A DNA stretch of 64,000 bases from Phoronis australis (lineage: Eukaryota; Phoronida; Phoronidae). The notes below the pieces were generated by a model. The model worked only from the letters and a program-made list of their open reading frames with translations. It searched no databases and was not told the DNA's origin. Below are positions 62,301-64,000 of the stretch, piece by piece (position 1 is the first letter of the stretch; every line of letters begins with the position of its first letter). The stretch lies in NCBI GenBank assembly GCA_002633005.1, contig NMRA01000272.1:186001-250000 (forward strand), given 5' to 3'. The position numbers were made by a program, and so were the translations under genes.

Positions 62301-64000
62301 TTTCAAATGCTTGCTGTAATGCTGTCGGCGTTGTTGCGGCTGAAAAGTTGATACATTTATGCATATGTCTTCCAGGACTAAGAGTTTTCAGATAATTGTG
62401 AATTGTTACAGACTTGGCCGTCCCTTGTTCACCAATTAGGAGAACTGGCTTGTCTTGTTTGTTGAGTGTTTTTACCAGGAATGTCGTTCGAGTACTATCC
62501 ATGTTAGGAACAATAATAGATGAGAATTCTGGAGTGCGATCTTTTGGATATACGTACGCGCTTACGTACATTGACCAATGTTCCCATTCGCCCTTACTAC
62601 CAACGAAATAGTCAAAAAATGACTTTGTAGCTGAAGGTAGGTGGATAACATCCCTAAACGTTTCCATGCATTCTTGTAACTTTGCTCTGTCGTCGTGATC
62701 CAGCAAAGCACCCAGGCTCCACATCAAGCTAAATGTAAACAATTTTTCCAGATGCAATTTTGTCCTTATTTGATAATATCGGTACTGAGGAATGAGCCCC
62801 TGAAGCAGATTACATGCCTGAACAATATAATTACACTGCATTACAGGCATTTTAGTATGTAGGTAGTGGGTGACGTAGTCGTACATTTCTCCAAAAACCT
62901 TTTCGAACAAGTCAGAGAATACCGATACCTCGCGTTGGTTTCTTGTTTTCAACCAACCTTTCAAAATTGGTTTCCAGTCTAGCACAGTAGACCCCATGTA
63001 AACCATACCGCATCGGGATACTGTAGCCGGCGAAGCATTACCTATGTTCTGTACCTCAAAAAGGACTTTTGAGTTTGGATCCATGGGAAGTCGGTCACCA
63101 TTTGCAAGAGTCAGTCTTTTGTTATCGTCAAGGACGGAATTCAAATTTTCAATCCACGTAGAATCGACTGGGCCGTCAATGGTAATCCACCACGTGTGAT
63201 TAGGTTTTTTCAGTTTCAAACAGCGCCTCCAAACAGTGGAAAATACTCCATCTGACCAATCATTAGTTATTACATCCAAGTAACCAAACAACTGGCATGT
63301 TGATATAGACTTTGGATTCATCCGGATATTTTTATGAGGTTGCCCGATATCTGATAACGATTTCGCCAGAGTTTCTATACAGCACGATTTTCCGGAACCA
63401 CTCGGACCCAGTATCATAATACCGTGACGGACGTTAGAGGTTTCATACAGTTGAATTATTTTCATGTGCCATGGCTTATGATTTATCAGATTAGATTCCT
63501 CAACATTCTTTGCAATCGCAGATGACAACAAAGGATAGGATTGACTGTCATGACGATGTTCAGGAAACAAGTTGTCAAGTAGTAATAAGAACAATGGCTC
63601 GTCATCGTCTGTCATCTTTGATAAATTTATGGTTCGCAAAGTTTCAAAAACTATTTCACTCTCTATCTTGTCTGGAAATGCTATCTTCTTTGATGCCAGT
63701 GTGCGCAAAACGGACAAAACGTTCCTTAGTCCGAAATCATAGTGAATTTGCTTAGATAATTGCTCTTCACACACTTTATACAAAGTGTCGAATTTCTGTG
63801 CTAAGTGCTCATTTTCCAAGTAACCACAACTTGCAAGCTTGACTCTAATGATTATTTGCCTATCGGGCACCATCATTGCTGTCGTTCTGAACTGCTCCTT
63901 CAAGTTTTGTGGCAGAACGTATCTACCGACGTATCCTGGATTCATTGTCGTGAAGATGCCACATCGATGGTTTAATGGCAGCATATTCCCATCTATAAAC
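56377..64000 (-). CDS. DNAH5/DNAH8: Outer-arm axonemal dynein heavy chain (DNAH5/DNAH8-like), intronless, N-terminus beyond window
   Basis: This is the motor subunit of ciliary outer-arm dynein. One frame runs from the window edge to the stop at 56377 without intron, stop or frameshift. It is still open upstream of the Met at 63984 (FIDGN precedes it), so that Met is not the start. Counted from it: end of AAA1 (TMNPGYVGR, 13-21); AAA2 P-loop GPSGSGKS (193-200); AAA3 P-loop GEQGTAKS (518-525) and Walker B VLFVDDLSMP (581-590); AAA4 P-loop GIEGSGKQ (861-868); coiled-coil stalk and microtubule-binding domain (about 1090-1420); AAA5 (VGDTALATTF, 1427 on); AAA6 and the C-terminal domain ending WVLRGVAALCNTT, close to the WVLRGVALLCDVK end of DNAH5/8. 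Full proteins have about 4,600 residues. Such genes normally have dozens of introns, so a retrogene is likely. Confidence 0.93.
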   Translation of the reverse strand, partial: FIDGNMLPLNHRCGIFTTMNPGYVGRYVLPQNLKEQFRTTAMMVPDRQIIIRVKLASCGYLENEHLAQKFDTLYKVCEEQLSKQIHYDFGLRNVLSVLRTLASKKIAFPDKIESEIVFETLRTINLSKMTDDDEPLFLLLLDNLFPEHRHDSQSYPLLSSAIAKNVEESNLINHKPWHMKIIQLYETSNVRHGIMILGPSGSGKSCCIETLAKSLSDIGQPHKNIRMNPKSISTCQLFGYLDVITNDWSDGVFSTVWRRCLKLKKPNHTWWITIDGPVDSTWIENLNSVLDDNKRLTLANGDRLPMDPNSKVLFEVQNIGNASPATVSRCGMVYMGSTVLDWKPILKGWLKTRNQREVSVFSDLFEKVFGEMYDYVTHYLHTKMPVMQCNYIVQACNLLQGLIPQYRYYQIRTKLHLEKLFTFSLMWSLGALLDHDDRAKLQECMETFRDVIHLPSATKSFFDYFVGSKGEWEHWSMYVSAYVYPKDRTPEFSSIIVPNMDSTRTTFLVKTLNKQDKPVLLIGEQGTAKSVTIHNYLKTLSPGRHMHKCINFSAATTPTALQQAFENYVEKRIGNTYGPPGSRKLVLFVDDLSMPAIDENGDQITNELLRQTIEDNGFYNLRRPGDFMNIVDVQIVAAMIQPGGGRNDIPQRLKRHFSLFNCTMPSAESIDRLFRIIATGYFRRTLFNESVCQIIPRLVKSTRRLQEMTKQHMSPTPIKFHYVFNLRDLSRIWEGILQVHPSQCQDVVALLKLWRHECNRVLSDRFINNSDMEWFDSTMDQILNTELGTSLEITSSSEYFVDFMSNHNLYSPRTIDTIVEKLKEYVQMYANFNPQFDMIVFSDCAKHVARMSRILHINRGSALLIGIEGSGKQHVAKLASFIAGYDFFQIELTNTYNSDSFAEDLKNLYRIAGLHNTGVTFFFSENDTKDESFLEYFNNMLGTGEVPSLFTFTERECIIDDFVKITKKERLMKGQELAEDQLGDQQIYDTFLSRVRNNLHIVLAFSPIGDTLRRRILKFPKLFSGCTVDWYNRWPREGLIDVATTFLKSYDVHKIKPGLETFMSEAFEDMYGFSQDYLAKFRRHTRFTPQTFLTSLKEYKRLHKAKYHELNDSLVRVNSGLQKLNESTVALDLLSKELEIKERELLKANLRADYVLKVMTSSAKEAERVKITVQHVKDKAQSIVDAIVTEKSGAEEKLVAAQPSIDAAENALRTIKPIHIATVKKLPKPPHLIMRIMDCTLLLFQKKIDPVTMDPEKPCPKPSWTESLKMISNTGFLASLVNFPRDQINDEIVELMSPYMDMKDYNFAHAKKVCGDVAGLLSWTVAMAGFYAMNKEVLPLKSNLLVLQQKFISAELELNECQKKLEETEKQLASAKQQYADADKEKQVLQHEAEVCKQKSQTSSMLIEGLYGERERWTELSQKFHIMIQNLVGDTALATTFITYAGPFNRVFRTLLHSHWMEKICRFEIDHTENINTEGFFIDMCKAIEWHVQGLPNDDHSIQNAVIATKSYKYPLIIDPQGQAKSWIKKMESTRDIQISSVTHRYLKNHLEESLAFGRPLLVENVSEEIDSIFSRVLQKQFVDCGLVKKVQIEDKYCDAMPGFYLYLTTTLPNPNFDPKVCASTSIVDFTVTQKGLEEQLLARLMKTEKRDLEMTKVALMENVARNKRKIKQLEDDLLLRLTSTEGSLIEDETLALVLQKTRTTATDIGEKLNKSEITTANINKAREQFRPVAERGSLLYFLICEMGAVNVMYQTSIYQFLQLFDRSLSQSRKTPITHQRVINISEYMTFAAFRYTCRGLYEVDKFVFMFLLAVKLDMTRSMISKEDLDIMIYGGASLNVNKVATKPCVCRWIEDEAWLNLTMLSSTRRFSGILEAIEKHDKLWKDWVSKPTPETEVIPNEFDYLNDFSKLLLIRCLCPERCLAQARIYVSSCLGERYAEPVTLDLMDTWKESDKNTPLLCLLSTGSDPTSQIETLSKRLNVECKTVSMGQGQETHARALIKSHMLNGGWVLLQNCHLGLSFMDELYDLISEEESIHNSFRVWMTTHEHVQFSRNLLQCSIKFTNEHPYKMREGLKRAVANIGDDLLQFSDLPSWKPLLYAVSFLHSAVQKRCTFGTLGWSIPYEFSNADWTTTVMFLKNHLDDIEPRRSVSWETIRYMIGHIHFGGKMKDDFDKRILLTYVDIWFSDQLLKEGFKFCLDYDLPSNIASRATLEQYIDTLPSYENPQVVGLHENADIFCNRMLTKQVLNTILSIQPKYETGFHDVKEGTVYAHIKEMMQKMPNEFVEFDVKERLRIKGILQPLNIFLKQEITCMQKLISEVKATLTDLQMAINGNIVMDPNLRDAFDNLCNASVPNNWKKISWDSSSIGFWMADLIERYNQLFKWLFHDRPTIFWPSGFFNPQAFLTTIRQEAIRANKGWELDSVKLHNEVLKVFKEDIKAPPTGGVYAYGLYLEGAAWDKKYSRLIECQAKVTTVKLPVVHFIAINKSISSDHSIYFCPLYKTPKRTDIAFVTCLALKTIPDPRMWVLRGVAALCNTT

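Noticed and set aside
56870-63755. Many plus-strand open frames opposite the dynein gene
   Set aside because: They are antisense shadows of a strongly coding strand.
63984-63984. Met at 63984 as the dynein start codon
   Set aside because: It lies within AAA1 of the motor, and the frame stays open to the window edge with family-like residues upstream.

Overview
The window is animal nuclear DNA, most likely from a marine invertebrate bilaterian. Genes are split into many short exons with GT-AG (and probably two GC-AG) introns of about 0.1-4 kb. Introns are A+T-rich and crowded with small inverted-repeat DNA transposons, LINE and Penelope-like fragments and minisatellites. The protein families are animal ones: a FRAS1/FREM matrix protein, MAD1 and an axonemal dynein heavy chain. 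I cannot name the species. No bacterial, organellar or viral genes were seen.

Four protein-coding genes account for the window. (1) Plus strand, 686-28538: the 3' part, 31 exons and about 2,340 codons, of a FREM2-like extracellular matrix protein. It holds the last CSPG repeats, five Calx-beta domains, the conserved juxtamembrane region, one transmembrane helix and a short tail ending in a PDZ ligand. The 5' end lies upstream. (2) Minus strand, 46457-31401: a complete MAD1L1 spindle-checkpoint gene, with one non-coding first exon and 15 coding exons for 730 residues. (3) Plus strand, 46606-55411: a complete NOL12/Rrp17 ribosome-biogenesis gene, four exons and 182 residues, head-to-head with MAD1L1. 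(4) Minus strand, 64000-56377: an uninterrupted reading frame of more than 2,535 codons for an outer-arm dynein heavy chain (DNAH5/DNAH8 type), still open at the window edge.

FREM2-like and MAD1L1 converge across a 2.9-kb gap. MAD1L1 and NOL12 share a compact promoter region. NOL12 and the dynein gene converge across about 1 kb. The genes do not form one pathway: they serve basement-membrane adhesion, mitotic checkpoint signalling, pre-rRNA processing and ciliary motility.

The most notable observations are these: the intronless dynein heavy chain among intron-rich neighbours, which looks like a large functional retrogene; local tandem duplications across 5' splice sites at four exons in two genes; two probable GC-AG introns next to each other in MAD1L1; a set of inverted-repeat transposons sharing TAGTCGGATA-type ends; a higher-order repeat of about 425 bp made of three units of about 140 bp in NOL12; and an exon duplicated at the window start beside an ambiguous base, probably an assembly or haplotype artefact.
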